Below are positions 46,530 to 57,988 of a DNA stretch of 64,000 bases, piece after piece. The stretch is taken from contig CM063253.1 of NCBI GenBank assembly GCA_032158295.1, positions 8,029,001 through 8,093,000 on the forward strand, written 5' to 3'. The position numbers were made by a program, and so were the translations under genes. Positions within the stretch are counted from its first letter, which is position 1. The number at the start of each line of letters is the position of its first letter. Below the pieces are notes generated by a model. It ran no database searches and was not told the origin of the DNA. It was given only the letters and a program-made list of their open reading frames with translations. Source of the DNA: Pycnopodia helianthoides. Its lineage: Eukaryota; Echinodermata; Asteroidea; Forcipulatida; Asteriidae.

Positions 46530-46923
46530 GACATTTTTTCTTTATTTATTGAAAGAGAAGAACCTTCGTTTATTGTTAATCAAGATCACATTTTCTTTGA
46601 CATTGATTTTCAGGCTTGTGTTTATTTTGGATAAAACTTGTGATGCCTTTTTGTATACATCCAAATCAAACAGCCCACACCTATTGTGTCCACCGGTACT
46701 TAGCGAATTTGGCTGGCAAATGACGTCATGGGCTCTAATAACGCCCTCGTTAATGTCGAAGGGAGAACTCTTTGAATAGAAACATGAAATATACAAACTA
46801 CATTTACGCATGCGTACAGACATGACTGGTTGGCAAACGCCTTAGAGTTGTGCACTACACAGAGGCACAAACGCGCATGCGTCACGTCACCATCAGCCCC
46901 CTACAAAAAGGTGCGATGTTTCC

Positions 46924-47112
46924 TTAGAGCTGCTTAAGCAAGAAATACTGCTTAAAAGTACTCTGCTATGCAAAAAATGGCAGGATACCAGTCAAGAATG
47001 AGCCATGCGACATGGTGTTTTGGCTGGTAACCTTATTCTGGTAAGCATTTGTTATTTTGTCGTTCTTAGCTACTTTTTCTGACAGAGCAGCTCTATGAAA
47101 TTGGGCCCAGTA
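46924..47112. mobile_element. MITE with CATAGAGCTGCT-type termini
   Basis: TTAGAGCTGCTTAAGCAAGA at the left and CAGAGCAGCTCTATGAAATT, then GGGCCCAG, at the right. Same family as 29395-29577; U1 and U2 lack it at this position. Confidence 0.8.
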
Positions 47113-47688
47113 CTGTTTTTGCGCATGCACAATGTGCAATTTACATATTTTATGGGAAGAGTCTATTGAAATCACACCCATGGTAGTTGGTATTTCCAGG
47201 TTTTGATCAGCGCGTGCTTCAAGTTTGTAAACAAAAAATCGGCTCCTTTTAGGGTGGGACTTGAACGGGGGCGTCAGCCAAACATGTCACTTGAGGGGCA
47301 GGCTTTTTTTCCAGGTCAATCAATCTTCCCACGTATTTGGTGAATCATCTCGATGCCATTATCTGTTTGGAACACAATTAAATGAGAACCAAAATCAATC
47401 TAATTAAAGAAAAGATAGCAATTGGTTATGTACATTAATGTTTGTTTTTATTTGTCAAACTGGACCTGCTTCAATTACAGTAGCAATAATGTTCGGGAAT
47501 CCTTCAACTGCCTACGGTCTTTTCATACTGATGATAAAACAAGCTGTCCTTTTACACATGACATTAGTTTCGAAAAAACACTTTATGGCAGTTTAGACTA
47601 CAGTAACAAGAACTAAGAAAACGTTCACTATAACGTCAACTATTATGCAATACACACTGATAAAATACAGGTTTTGCAATCCATAAAA

Positions 47689-48048
47689 GGGTGTTTTAAA
47701 ATAACACTGGTAGTATTGAACATCATTATAACAGATTTACACATTACTTACACTGTAAAAGGAAGTTTTAAAATAACACTGGTAATATTGAACGTCATTA
47801 TAACAGATTTACACATTACTTACACTGTAAAAGGGTGTTTTAAAATAACTCTGGAAATATTGAACATCATTATAACAGATTTACACATAACTTACACGGT
47901 AAAAGGGTGTTTTAAAATAGCACTGGTAATATTGAACATCATTATAACAGATTTACACATTACTTACACGGTAAAAGGGTGTTTTAAAATAGCACTGGTA
48001 ATATTGAACATCATTATAACAGATTTACACATTACGAACACGGTATAA
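47689..48048 (+). repeat. 72-bp minisatellite, five copies
   Basis: Units start at 47689, 47761, 47833, 47905 and 47977, each exactly 72 bp: GGGTGTTTTAAAATA, then CACTGGTA, TATTGAACATCATTATAACA and GATTTACACAT. Because 72 is a multiple of three, one plus frame stays open as a 24-residue repeat (KGCFKITL, ILNIIITDLHITYTV). U1 (near 16805) and U2 (near 37110) hold one diverged copy each. Confidence 0.95.
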
Positions 48049-48049
48049 A

Positions 48050-51000
48050 TGAAGTGGTACCCCTCGTGTGAAGGGGAGGGAAGGAAGAAATAAAATAAAA
48101 TGAATCCGCAAAAGGATGTCTAAAACATAAATTATAATTATTCTCTTATGCAACTGATTTGATACAAGAGAGTAGCAATTTACATGATACTACTAGCACA
48201 GCACAATCACAATATATAATATGAAAAACATGCTTAGTGTTCCCTCGCTTCCTTTTTAGAGGCTGCTTTCTTTTTTCTGAAATAAATAAGATCGCATTTT
48301 TAGACCATAGCACACCGAAAACAAAGACCGACAAAAGCTGGAAACCATCTTGAAAAATAGCCCGGCCGGTTGTCTTGAAAAATGTGTCGTTGGCCGTTTT
48401 TTTTTTTTTAGGGGGGGGGGGGAAAGAACAAAAAACCTCGTTCTTCCTTTTTTCAAAAAGGCAGGGCGCTAAACATGTTTTTTCCTAATACAAATCAATA
48501 GATCGTATTCTACTCGGTGAACTCAATAACTATATAGGTCAAAACGTGGTTGCCTACATACGATAGCTACCAATATCACACACAACTTTACAACGAAGAT
48601 GTCGACGAAATAAATTCCCCTAAAAATGCTACCACACAAAATTACTTGTTAAAAGCCACCGGGATACTAGAAACTTATCTTTTCTTAACAGTCAATGTTA
48701 GGAGGCACGGCAAGAGCCATGCTCCCTTGAAAAATTAAACAGAAACAAGTGCGACCTAAAAATAATTTGTTTTGCTTGTTTTTTGAAAACGACATTTGAA
48801 TAAGGGAATCAATGTGTGGTGAAGAGGTTTTAAACTAGTGGTTTAAACCCGCCGAGGCCTGGTTCTTGATAATATCACCGAGACGAAGTCGAGGTGATAT
48901 TATCAAGAACCAGGCCTCGGCGGGTTTAAACACTAGTTTAAAACCGATTCAACACACTTTGATTCCCATTCATAACTACCTTTCTCCTAAAAATATCCAA
49001 AAACCCTGTAAAAGTTGAGAACAAATTTGAATTTTTGCCTTAGCTCACCTCGACTCGGCGTTGAATTTCTATGCGTGTAGAAAAACCGCGTCGCGCAATT
49101 TCCGAACATGCGCGCTTAAGTTTCAAGCTATCGCACGCAAGTTTCCAACTTGCGCGAAATAAACTATGCAGCTTACCAAATTTGCGCCTTCCGCGCAAAC
49201 GTGATAGCGCCCTCTTTGACAAAAAGTTGCCAGGCCATGTTTAAACACTTCTAGCCGGTGTTATATCGTCCGTTTAAACACCCCCACGTGATGTCCTATC
49301 GTCCAATCAGAATGGATAAACTGTCCCAGGTATTTATGAATAATTTATAATGATTAACACCATTAAACCATGTGCATCGTAATACAATCTCATAAAATGA
49401 TGCACCATATCCATCCTACTACACAGTTAAGAATACAGAATCATTTATACATCAGAAAAATACACTCTATAACCCACTGAATGTTCACTAAGACCAGGTT
49501 TTCTAAAATACAAACTGGAAAAACATCGAAAAAACATCCACGGGTCGAAAAATGTATTCTAAGTCAGCTCCAAAAACAGTGCACGCCGCAAATTGGTTTT
49601 GTATTGATACAAAACCTGTATAGCAAATTTCACATGTAAACACAGAGTTTAATCAGTACAATTATCAATTCAATCTCAGATACCCAAATTGATACAGTGT
49701 TAAACATTAAGGTCAACCACTGGGTTGAGCAGACATAATACACTCACATGGTGGTGGGAGCCACTATTGTCTCTAATGATGATAGAGCAACTATGACCAA
49801 ACACTACAGAACAAAAAGGGTTATTTACAATTATGTCAAAAATTCAGAATAATTCACACAGCACTTAGTGACAATAATTCTTAAAATAAAAAAACAAGTG
49901 TCATGTCCAAATTATATTTATCTTTGATCTTATTACACACAATTATTATTTATATATATATGTATAAATATTTGGTCCTGTTCCCTATTGTTAGCTGCAT
50001 CATACCTGATGCCTCGTGCCCCTTAATCCTGTCCTTTCATGTTTCCCGCTTGGTCCAGTAATCCTCCCTTTCACTGACCATCCTTTTGTCCCCACCACAT
50101 AACTCTGATTGGTTCTTAGCCAGCCCACTGTAACTTTGATTGGCTGTAATTTTCCCTCCTTTTTCTGGATACCATCCCATTGTTCTTTGCCTCTCTTTTT
50201 TGCTATAAATGGATATGTTTTTTGTTTGTGCTTGTTTATGCCTCTGACGAAGGTCCGTTTTTTTTTTACTTTACATCTCAAATGAAAAAGTTGATCTAAT
50301 TAGACAGGCAATACAGTGTGGTTCCATTCAAGGCTAAGAAAGATTACAATGGAGAATAAAACACAACTGGCTGACAATGTTTGGAAAGCAAAAAGGCAGT
50401 TATAATATTATCAATTCAATCGCCAAGTGTATCCCTAAGGTAGACAGCAGGGTATAACAAAAAGTCTCACCCACACTGTGAGAATAAAAACCAAGTTGGA
50501 CAACTCAACCAACTTCAAACTCTCTCCATTATCCAAACCAGGCTAGGAAACAAAATAAATACAATTCTACAAACAAATAACATCTACACTTGAATGAACA
50601 ACACCCGTCACTGGTTTAGTACTTATGGCGACAACAAATAGGGAATTTAATACAATACAAGCATTTCCTGTAATATGGTCCTATAAATGGCAGTATAAAT
50701 GGTGAAAATGTCAGACACATAGATCTCACTCAGACATTTCATATGTAAAAATATGACATAAATTGGTGAATACAAACAGTTGGATTACACCAAACTACTA
50801 ATATTCTGACACAAATACTCAACTTGGCAACTACACTAAAATTGGGAACACACAATCCCATCACTACACGTTCTTAGGGAACACATTTAGAAATGCAGCC
50901 ATATATCATATTTCCCATTCTACAAACTATAGTGAAAAGACACATGTAAATTTAGGTACAAGTACATCACAACTATCTCCATGAACCAAACTTTGACCAG

Positions 51001-51060
51001 TCAGGACAAAAGCCTGAATAAAAGCAACTGCACAATCATGGGGTCACACAAAGTGCAAAT
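48050..51060. other. About 3 kb present only in U3, no gene recognised
   Basis: U2 sequence matching 48045 (near 37195) resumes matching U3 at 51065 (near 37440), apart from a short piece missing from U3. The extra DNA holds the foldback element at 48804-48967 and long AT-rich DNA. Minus-strand ACCTTCGTCAGAGG near 50240 resembles text found in retroelement ends. I cannot name it. Confidence 0.5.
48804..48967. mobile_element. Near-perfect foldback element
   Basis: Left arm 48804-48881 (GGGAATCAATGTGTGGT ... GCCTGGTTCTTGATAATATC) and right arm 48893-48967 pair with only a few mismatches. The loop is GAGACGAAGTCGA. The related element at 62366-62530 has loop GAGCCGAAGGCGA and the same ATTCCCATTCATAA right flank. 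Confidence 0.9.
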
Positions 51061-53377
51061 AACTGAATTACAAATGTGTGGCTGTAGGCTTTAAAGACAA
51101 AACACAGGATTGGTAGTTAGCGTTCTGCAAAATATAGATCCAATCTGATTGCTGACATTGTTATAAGATTAACACCGGTACCAATCCTCCAGAGAAATAT
51201 AACCCTCTGGAATAATGTCTGGCTCGCAAGCTCATTACAATGCGCTGGATTTCCTAACGTCATTCAAACAGCCCAATGAACGCTTTAGCAAATTGAGGTG
51301 ATTGTGTTTTGAGAACAAAAAGTACATTGTACGGTTTTGTTTTTGTTTTTTATATTAACGCTGTATGTTTTGGCATGGATGTTAACGTTCCGGTCAACTT
51401 GAAAGAAGAACCGAGTAGTATTTCTATAGGAAAATTTGCACAAAGTTTCAATGAGCTGATAAGATCCTTTTGTTTTCCAACCAGATCATCAATCATGATC
51501 AGTGACGTAACTAAGGGGGGGGGCACAGGGGGAACGTGCCCCCGGAAGCACCCCCTCCCTCAAAACAATAATTTAAAAAAGAGTAAAATGTTACATTTTT
51601 AAGCATTAATTGATAATTTAAATGTTATGCAGAAAATGTATTGTTTTTACACTCACATCAGATTATCTCACTAAAAATAGTAAATGGCACAAAAAATAGC
51701 GCTGAAAAGGGGCTTGTAAGAGAAAAGCAAACGCAAGCTACAGTTTTAATTGGCTATAAGTGCCCCCCCCCCGATAAAATGGTGCACCCCCTTTTGCCCC
51801 CTAAAATGTGACCCTAGTTTGTGTCCGACACTATCCCCTCATCAATCTGTTACGCCAAATAATAACGCCGTAATACGTGGCTTTCATTCTACATTATTTA
51901 AATCATAAACTTCAGTTGGCTTGTTTACTATAGAAACTAAACAAAACATGGATCAACTTTGCAAGTCTCCTGCGTAAGTGAGGAAGTGAGCAATGTTGTT
52001 TCCATCACAATTTTAAAGATTGCAATTTAAGACCGCGTCCGAATCAAGTGACTTTGGCTTACGGCTATGGCCATTGGCTATCTGTGCAAGTCTCACATGA
52101 TCGAACTTTCGGGACCAAGTTGGTTCCAACCATTATTGGGTTTTAGCGGTTCTGTTTCTTCGAATACTTTAGTTTACGTAGTTTATAGCTGTAAAATGTC
52201 ATAAAATTGTTTGAAAAATAAAATTGAGCCATTGAATGTAAAAGCCTAAATCTTTAACAAAGAAAACCCGAGAATAAGACTTGACCTCCGTTTCCGGTCA
52301 CTTGTAAAAAAAATTAAGAATGTTGCCCAATTGACGTTCATGTTATCATTAATCCTATGTAATGGTCGAACAAATAAGGGCGTGATTGGCAAATGGGGTT
52401 TGTAAAAAGTAAGAATCCTCGTCCCAAAATCAAATTTTGTTACAATGTTAATTCAAAAAACTACTTGTATTTTTCAAAAATGTTAATTGTATTTATAAAA
52501 ACTTGCCCTGCGTTCTGTGTAATTTTATTTCAAGAATTTTGTACAAATAACATTTATTTGAAAAATGATGATTCATAGAAATTAATCAAGTACACGCGCG
52601 AGTTGGTTTCTAGTTTTTGACACGCGCGAGACTTGCACAGTCTATAGCGACAAGGTTGAAGAAAATAGAGATCTGGCTACAGCCTCTGCCGAATCCGTCA
52701 GTTCGGACGCGGCCTTAGGGAACCCAAACTTTATAATACGTGCAAGACTTACACTCGTCATTAATAGATCGAGGTCCAACTTCATGGCTCCACTTACCGC
52801 GAAATTCTGCGCTTAGGGCCCCGTAAAGCATACAATTCTATATAAGGGCCGTAAGCGCAGAATTCCGCGGTAAGCAGAGCCATGAAATTGGGCCCAGATT
52901 AATTTCAAAAGGTATGTACAGTACTTCATACACACAACTCACTTTAACATACTTTTTCACTAGTGGTCGGTAAAGCGCGTTGTAGATGCATTCAATTACC
53001 GTTAGCAAAATGTTCTACATAATGTTGCTATTGTGTGACGTAATTGCACTAGAGCCACACCCACTATACACAAACCGGTTGTAGGAAGCCCATAAGCATT
53101 TTTAAGATGTAGTGGACACATTTCTATGGCAACACTTCTTTTGTGTAAATTTTTCTGATACACACAAACCAAACGGTGCATTACTAATTTTTGTCCACCA
53201 TACTTCGAAAAAGGCTATTGGGACCAAGATTTCTCTGTAAAAGATTTATAAAGTGACTGTAAAAAATAAGTCGCTAATGAGCGGGTCAAAGGCGACAAAT
53301 CAACAAATAAAGCCCACCCTGGCTTTTTATCATAACTGTGCCTTCGGTTATTTGCAAAATGATAGATAACAATTTTT
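51061..53377. other. U3 spacer, no gene recognised
   Basis: Aligns with U2 37440-39826 and contains the palindromic MITE at 52784-52895. Conserved GTGACGTAATTGCACTA(G/A)AGCC blocks appear in all four U units. No coding exon. Confidence 0.55.
52784..52895. mobile_element. Palindromic MITE (U3 copy of 17995-18118)
   Basis: GGCTCCACTTACCGCGAAAT against AATTCCGCGGTAAGCAGAGCC, ending in CATGAAATTGGGCCCAG. Confidence 0.7.
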
Positions 53378-54406
53378 TTACACTACACGGCGAATTTTCA
53401 TGCTACATTTTTTTAATGTCTGGTAAGCTATTTTATTCCATTTGTACAGTACAATTCCATCGTAAGCGTCCCTTGTTTTGTTATAAAAAACACCGTTTAG
53501 GTTAGATCTATAGCAATTGCTATACCACCAGCCTCCTTTGCGATCTTGGGCACACTGTTCCTCGGAATCAATGTCATTGTCCCTGTCCTTTGTGCTGAAC
53601 ATCATATCATCATACTGAGAAAAAATAAGCAGAGATTTGTCGGTGTACACTGACCTGCTGCTGTTGTTTACTCCATCGTGAAAGAGCGTAAAGTTCTCTC
53701 CGTGGACTCGAAAAACACCATACTCTGACCAGTGTTTGTCGCCGTCCCATTCTTCTAATTCAGCGCGGAACTGCCATGTCCCTTCCGACTCGGTCAAGGC
53801 GCGTAGGTTATCGTTTCCGAGCCAAAACTCACCTGCCAAGTTGCCAAAACCTGCCCGGTAGTCCGCCCAGTCCCGGTAGAAGTCAACGCTCCCATCTAGG
53901 CGCCTTTGAATGACGATCCATCCTCCTCCAGTGGTTGTCATGTCACAGTAGACCCTGAGACCCTCCGGGAACCCACTGGGAAAGATAGTGTAGATACCGC
54001 TCTCAAAACCTGCATCAAGGAGCTCGTTACAAGTGCTTCCTACGAACAGGGAGGAGTGAGGGGTGTTCACATCATCGTCATAGTATACCTTGCCATACTC
54101 GTCGACAAAGTTATTAGGATACTGGTCTTTGGTAGCATTATTCAGCTCACATCGTTGATCTTTCAGAAGGTAGTTCACTGATTTGCATTCATGTTCAGAG
54201 TGACAGTAACTCACACAGAGTACAGCTGAGCTGAACTTCTTCACTAAGAAGTTGACATTCTCGAGAGCCCGATGGTTAGCTGCAAAAAATGTACGGTCGA
54301 GATTGGCTACGGAGCCGTTCGATGAAACCAGTCCAAGAAGTAAAGTAAGGCAGATTTTAAATTTCAATCTTTCAAGTTTGGTGAGAACGTTCGTTATTTT
54401 CTCCAT
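53378..54406 (-). CDS. Secreted PAN/fibrinogen-related domain protein (FReD lectin-like), intact
   Basis: A single uninterrupted exon of 342 codons. An in-frame stop lies just upstream, and the start has a strong context (AAGGATGG). Residues 16-34 (FKICLTLLLGLVSS) look like a signal peptide. Residues 40-92 resemble a PAN/apple module with cysteines at 64, 68, 74 and 86. Residues 124-342 form a fibrinogen-related domain: CNELLDAGFESGIYTI, YCDMTTTGGGWIVIQRRLDG, DFYRDWADYRAGFGNLAGEF, calcium-site motif DRDND at 274-278, QCA at 284-286, GGWWYSNC at 291-298 and MKIR at 336-339. The four canonical FReD cysteines are 126, 154, 285 and 298. N-glycosylation sequons lie at N90, N238 and N247/N248. FReD proteins such as ficolins bind acetylated or other microbial ligands; a recognition role here is inference. 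No intron, unlike most FReD genes. Neighbouring copies at 39827 and 19246 are defective. Confidence 0.95.
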   Translation of the reverse strand: MEKITNVLTKLERLKFKICLTLLLGLVSSNGSVANLDRTFFAANHRALENVNFLVKKFSSAVLCVSYCHSEHECKSVNYLLKDQRCELNNATKDQYPNNFVDEYGKVYYDDDVNTPHSSLFVGSTCNELLDAGFESGIYTIFPSGFPEGLRVYCDMTTTGGGWIVIQRRLDGSVDFYRDWADYRAGFGNLAGEFWLGNDNLRALTESEGTWQFRAELEEWDGDKHWSEYGVFRVHGENFTLFHDGVNNSSRSVYTDKSLLIFSQYDDMMFSTKDRDNDIDSEEQCAQDRKGGWWYSNCYRSNLNGVFYNKTRDAYDGIVLYKWNKIAYQTLKKCSMKIRRVV

Positions 54407-54640
54407 CCTTGGGCCGTGAGGAATCTACTAGGCCTATGTGTTTTTCTCGAGGCACTCATCACAAACTAGCGTTAAAATTATCCATTGTCGCTGCAAGAGT
54501 GTCGCCGTTGCGAGGCTACACAGCAATATGACTCCAGGTGCACGCTCCTTGAACATATTTCGACCAATCAGAGACCGAGCTCTGATCTGCGTCATAATTT
54601 GCCATGCGGTGTATTTTTTTCTTCTTGTATCTTTGTATAA
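54407..54640 (-). promoter_or_regulatory. Probable promoter of the intact FReD gene
   Basis: The region upstream on the minus strand is conserved with 40847-41080. Read on the plus strand it has GACCAATCAGAGACCGAGCT, a CCAAT box about 160 bp before the start codon, and CTGCGTCATAATTTGCC further out (a CRE/AP-1-like TGACGCAG on the gene strand). No TATA box is convincing. Confidence 0.45.
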
Positions 54641-55420
54641 TCATGCGCATTACTCGAAATACACGAACGTTTGTTCTTCTCTGAAGTTGTTCCACAAATA
54701 TTTTGTTATGGGAAAATTTGCATTTTTTTGCGGAAATTAATTCCGTAGCTCTAGTTTTCAATAAATACACCGTATGCATACAAACATCCAGTAAAATCTG
54801 ACTCGGCATTCTATTTTTAGACTAAGTCAGCGAAAACAAGATTTACGTTTTCAATATTCCATCTAGGGTTTATCTTCTAGTTTTCAATTTGAAACTAACC
54901 CTTCAACCATAATGTAATGTAAGAGTCATTTGGGGGTGGAGGCCGGGCAATGATTGTAGTGGTGGGTCGTATCGTGCTGATATAATTTTTAGCTTTCATG
55001 CATCATTCTAAAAGACAGTCGGGTATTGTTTGGCACGAGAGATATCTGCATCAGTTTGATATAAATCACCTTCACACTTAGTTCGATGTTTTAGATGTTT
55101 GTATTAAATTATTTGCTGCTGTTTTTGTGATACTGCTGTCTTTTCAAATAAATGTTTTGAATTTGATGGCGTGTAGCTGGCAGATTTGAAATGTTTTGAG
55201 GTCTTTGCTGAGAACCTTGCAGGGCGGAAAAAAAAATTTGTTCAAAAAACGAAGGGGGTAGTTTTTACTTTCAACAAAACTACAGGGAGAAAAACTTCGA
55301 GGTCGGTGGTGAGATTAGTTCGTTACTGCCGGTCTTGGTTCATTCTCGAGCATGGTCTCAGAATTACCGGTGTTGGACTATAAAATCGTTGCGTCTGTCA
55401 TAGAGGATCTGGTCTCCCGG

Positions 55421-55442
55421 TGTGTGTGTGTGTGTGTGTGTG
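55421..55442. repeat. (GT)n microsatellite
   Basis: About eleven GT units at the position equivalent to 20911 in U1. Confidence 0.85.
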
Positions 55443-56144
55443 CGTCCCCGATACGATAAATTATCATGGACTAAGGGAAATTAGTTCAAAAGGGGGCGCT
55501 ATTAGACGAAATTTCTACACAATTCGCTGTGTGTTGGACATAATCTCCTGCCACACCTCTACATGGTTAAGGTTGTGGTAGGGTTAGAGGTACGGAGGCA
55601 AGAGAGAATGCTGAAAGACTTCACTCGTATTTCTTTGACCACTGGCTTCTGTATACGTATTCTATCAAACAAATGAAGAAATGAAAAACCAAGTGCTGAC
55701 TTAGCCTGGGATATGCCAACATTTTCGGAGACTAGAATTGTGTCATTATGCATGTGGATAATTGTGTATATCCAATGCAATAAAATGTAGAACATTTAAT
55801 GTGGCTTTGTAAATATAATAAACCGCAATACTTGATGTAAGAAAACTTAATTTAAAAGTGCTTTGAATTGTTGTTGTTTTTGTTATAATCAAAGGGGTTT
55901 GACCCCCGTGCATCACCAATGTAGCCACGCCTATTGAAACCACCCTGTAGATTACACTAAACATCGTACATCCATGCTTTAGGACCTCTTGTGTACATCA
56001 ATAGAACTGTTATTAAAGGACCCATTGTCCGCTATATGTGTAAACAACAAAAGTATTGCAAGATAGGACCAATGTAACGCAACAACAATAGGCTTTGCAT
56101 GATTTTGTTGAATTTTGAAATTGATTTGAACAAGTCCTACCTGC

Positions 56145-56365
56145 TGTTTTTGTATAATAAATAAACAATTACAAACAATCATACATACAATACATAAATA
56201 CAATACAATAATACAATCAACAATACAATACAATACAATACAATAATACAATAACAATACAATACAATACATACAATACAATACAATACAATACAATACA
56301 ATACAATACAATACAACAATACAATACAATACAAATACAATACAATACAACAATAAACAATACAA
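56145..56365. repeat. Imperfect (ACAAT)n tract
   Basis: Counterpart of 11799-12027. ACAAT units are interrupted by ACAATA, CAACAAT, AAATAC and similar slips, so it looks older or no longer homogenised. Confidence 0.9.
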
Positions 56366-56495
56366 AAAGGCATTTGTATACCGCTATTATCATTATAATT
56401 ATCTTTTTAAATAACTGATATGACATGTATGGCGTGTATAGCCAGCATATTGTTAATGGCAGCTGGGCTACATTTACAAGAGCCCAGATATGCCC

Positions 56496-56860
56496 TTAAA
56501 GCACATAGACAACATCGGTTATTGTCAAAGACCAGTAGCCCACACTTTACTTGACCCAACATAAGCATCACTGCAAAACAAACCTGTGAAAGTTTAAGCT
56601 CAATCGGTCATCAGAGTCACAAGGAAATATTGGAACCCCCCCCCCGTCCCATTATTATGTTTTCACTGTTTTTAAACATCAGGTTTTGGACTGGCGAGAT
56701 TAAAACTAATTGTTTTTTGCTAATTTCTAAAAAAAACTGTAGCATTTCAGGCAACAAATTTCAAGGGAAGTTTTCCACCATGATCATCTTCATACCATGT
56801 AAGTTATGTGCAAGTTTGTGAGCGTTTATATTTTCAATCTTACCAATGCTGTGCACACCC
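56496..56860. mobile_element. TTAA-type MITE, U4 copy of 12592-12956
   Basis: Begins TTAAAGCACATAGACAACAT and runs to ATGCTGTGCACACCC, where a second element interrupts its right end. Confidence 0.8.
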
Positions 56861-56862
56861 AA

Positions 56863-57632
56863 CCCTCTAGTGCGTAAGCCTACCAGTCGGCAACTGGCTG
56901 ATTAAGCATTTATTTTTTTTACTCTGCACATTAATCTAGTTGTTATTCCATTTTCCTTGACTTTTGAAGAAAATACGCTTGAGAAACAAAATTTAAAATT
57001 TGAGTGGCCCGGGTAAGGTAGTTTACCCACTACATTGTTTAGAACTTGACTCTTGGGGTAATTGAACTCCCCATTCATTCTATTATTGGCAGACATAATA
57101 CTGACTTGAAGAGCAACTAAAATATAAATATGAATAGTAAACTTGCGGGTACAACCATGTGTAAAATCTCTTTTGAGGGAGTGTTGGCTCTGAAAAGAGC
57201 CGGTTTGGTCTCGACGTTTCGAACAGTATTATACTCTGCTCGCCATGCAAAGCTTCAAACACCAATTACTGACTTGGTTGATAGGTCTAATAGTCTTTAT
57301 GAGTGAATTGTAGACTACTCCAGTCTGTGCATGTGTGGGGGATTAGAGGCGGATTAGCAAGGAGAAAAGGTTAATAAACAAAATATTAAACAAACACATA
57401 AAGTGGGTCATTATCAGCACAAAGAAAACCTGACCCCACCCCATGCAAATATTCATTGATCCACATCTCGAATGGTGAAATACAATCTATAGACCATCTG
57501 GAAGAATGTGGATTCGCTGACAGTTAGTTTATCCCAAGGTATATGGCCAGAATATTGTGATAAGCTTTGCCAGCTGTGAACTGAAAAAGGTTATGTAATA
57601 ATGTCCCAAAGGGACCCCTGTGCACTTGAGGG
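56863..57632. mobile_element. 770-bp element with CCCTC...GAGGG ends, inserted in U4
   Basis: CCCTCTAGTG at the left and CACTTGAGGG at the right form short terminal inverted repeats, followed by TTTTAA. U1 lacks it: its CACACCCTTTAAGATG is continuous (12945-12960). The ends and TTAA site resemble piggyBac-type elements. It has no long ORF. An internal piece with GTCTCGACGTTTCGAACAG (57206) resembles text found in Penelope-like elements. Confidence 0.7.
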
Positions 57633-57868
57633 TTTTAAGAGGTGTATCAATCTTTATTGCTAACCATGAAAGTGTGATATCATATTACAAATCGCTTTGT
57701 GAATTCCAGTCAAGGGCAGCAAGGCTCAGTGGCAGATAGTTGAAGTTGAAGTTATTTACTAATGGGAATACTTAGTCGTTGGCTTGGCCGGATTCGAACC
57801 CAAAACCTTGCAATTACTCGCTGCAAAATAAACACTTCCGCCCCGCATGTTTAGTGTCTCCTGTCTCC

Positions 57869-57988
57869 TAAAAGTGTGAGGACTCGGTCTTCACTACGTG
57901 GTAATGACCTGTGTTGGCGGCTGGACCGGCAGCCAGCCACCAACCCGGTCATTACCAAGCTGTAAAGACTGAGTGATGACATTGTTAC
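57869..57988. mobile_element. Degraded foldback MITE (U4 copy of 13199-13329)
   Basis: GACTCGGTCTTCACTACGTG and its inverse near 57955-57985 still pair, with more mismatches than U1. Confidence 0.7.

Larger units (their letters stand above)
46530..55555 (+). repeat. Segmental duplication unit U3
   Basis: Begins at the position equal to about 15960 in U1 and ends at 55555, where U4 starts directly with the sequence equal to 11135, a head-to-tail junction. Relative to U2 it carries an expanded 72-bp minisatellite and about 3 kb of extra DNA (48050-51060). Confidence 0.8.

Noticed and set aside
50000..50281. Minus-strand basic 93-codon frame
   Set aside because: No domain, no splice context, biased composition; sits in U3-only DNA that looks like retroelement debris.
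53906..54181. Plus-strand frame of 91 codons, conserved at 40349-40612
   Set aside because: It is the antisense of the FReD gene; its conservation only reflects the conserved sense strand.
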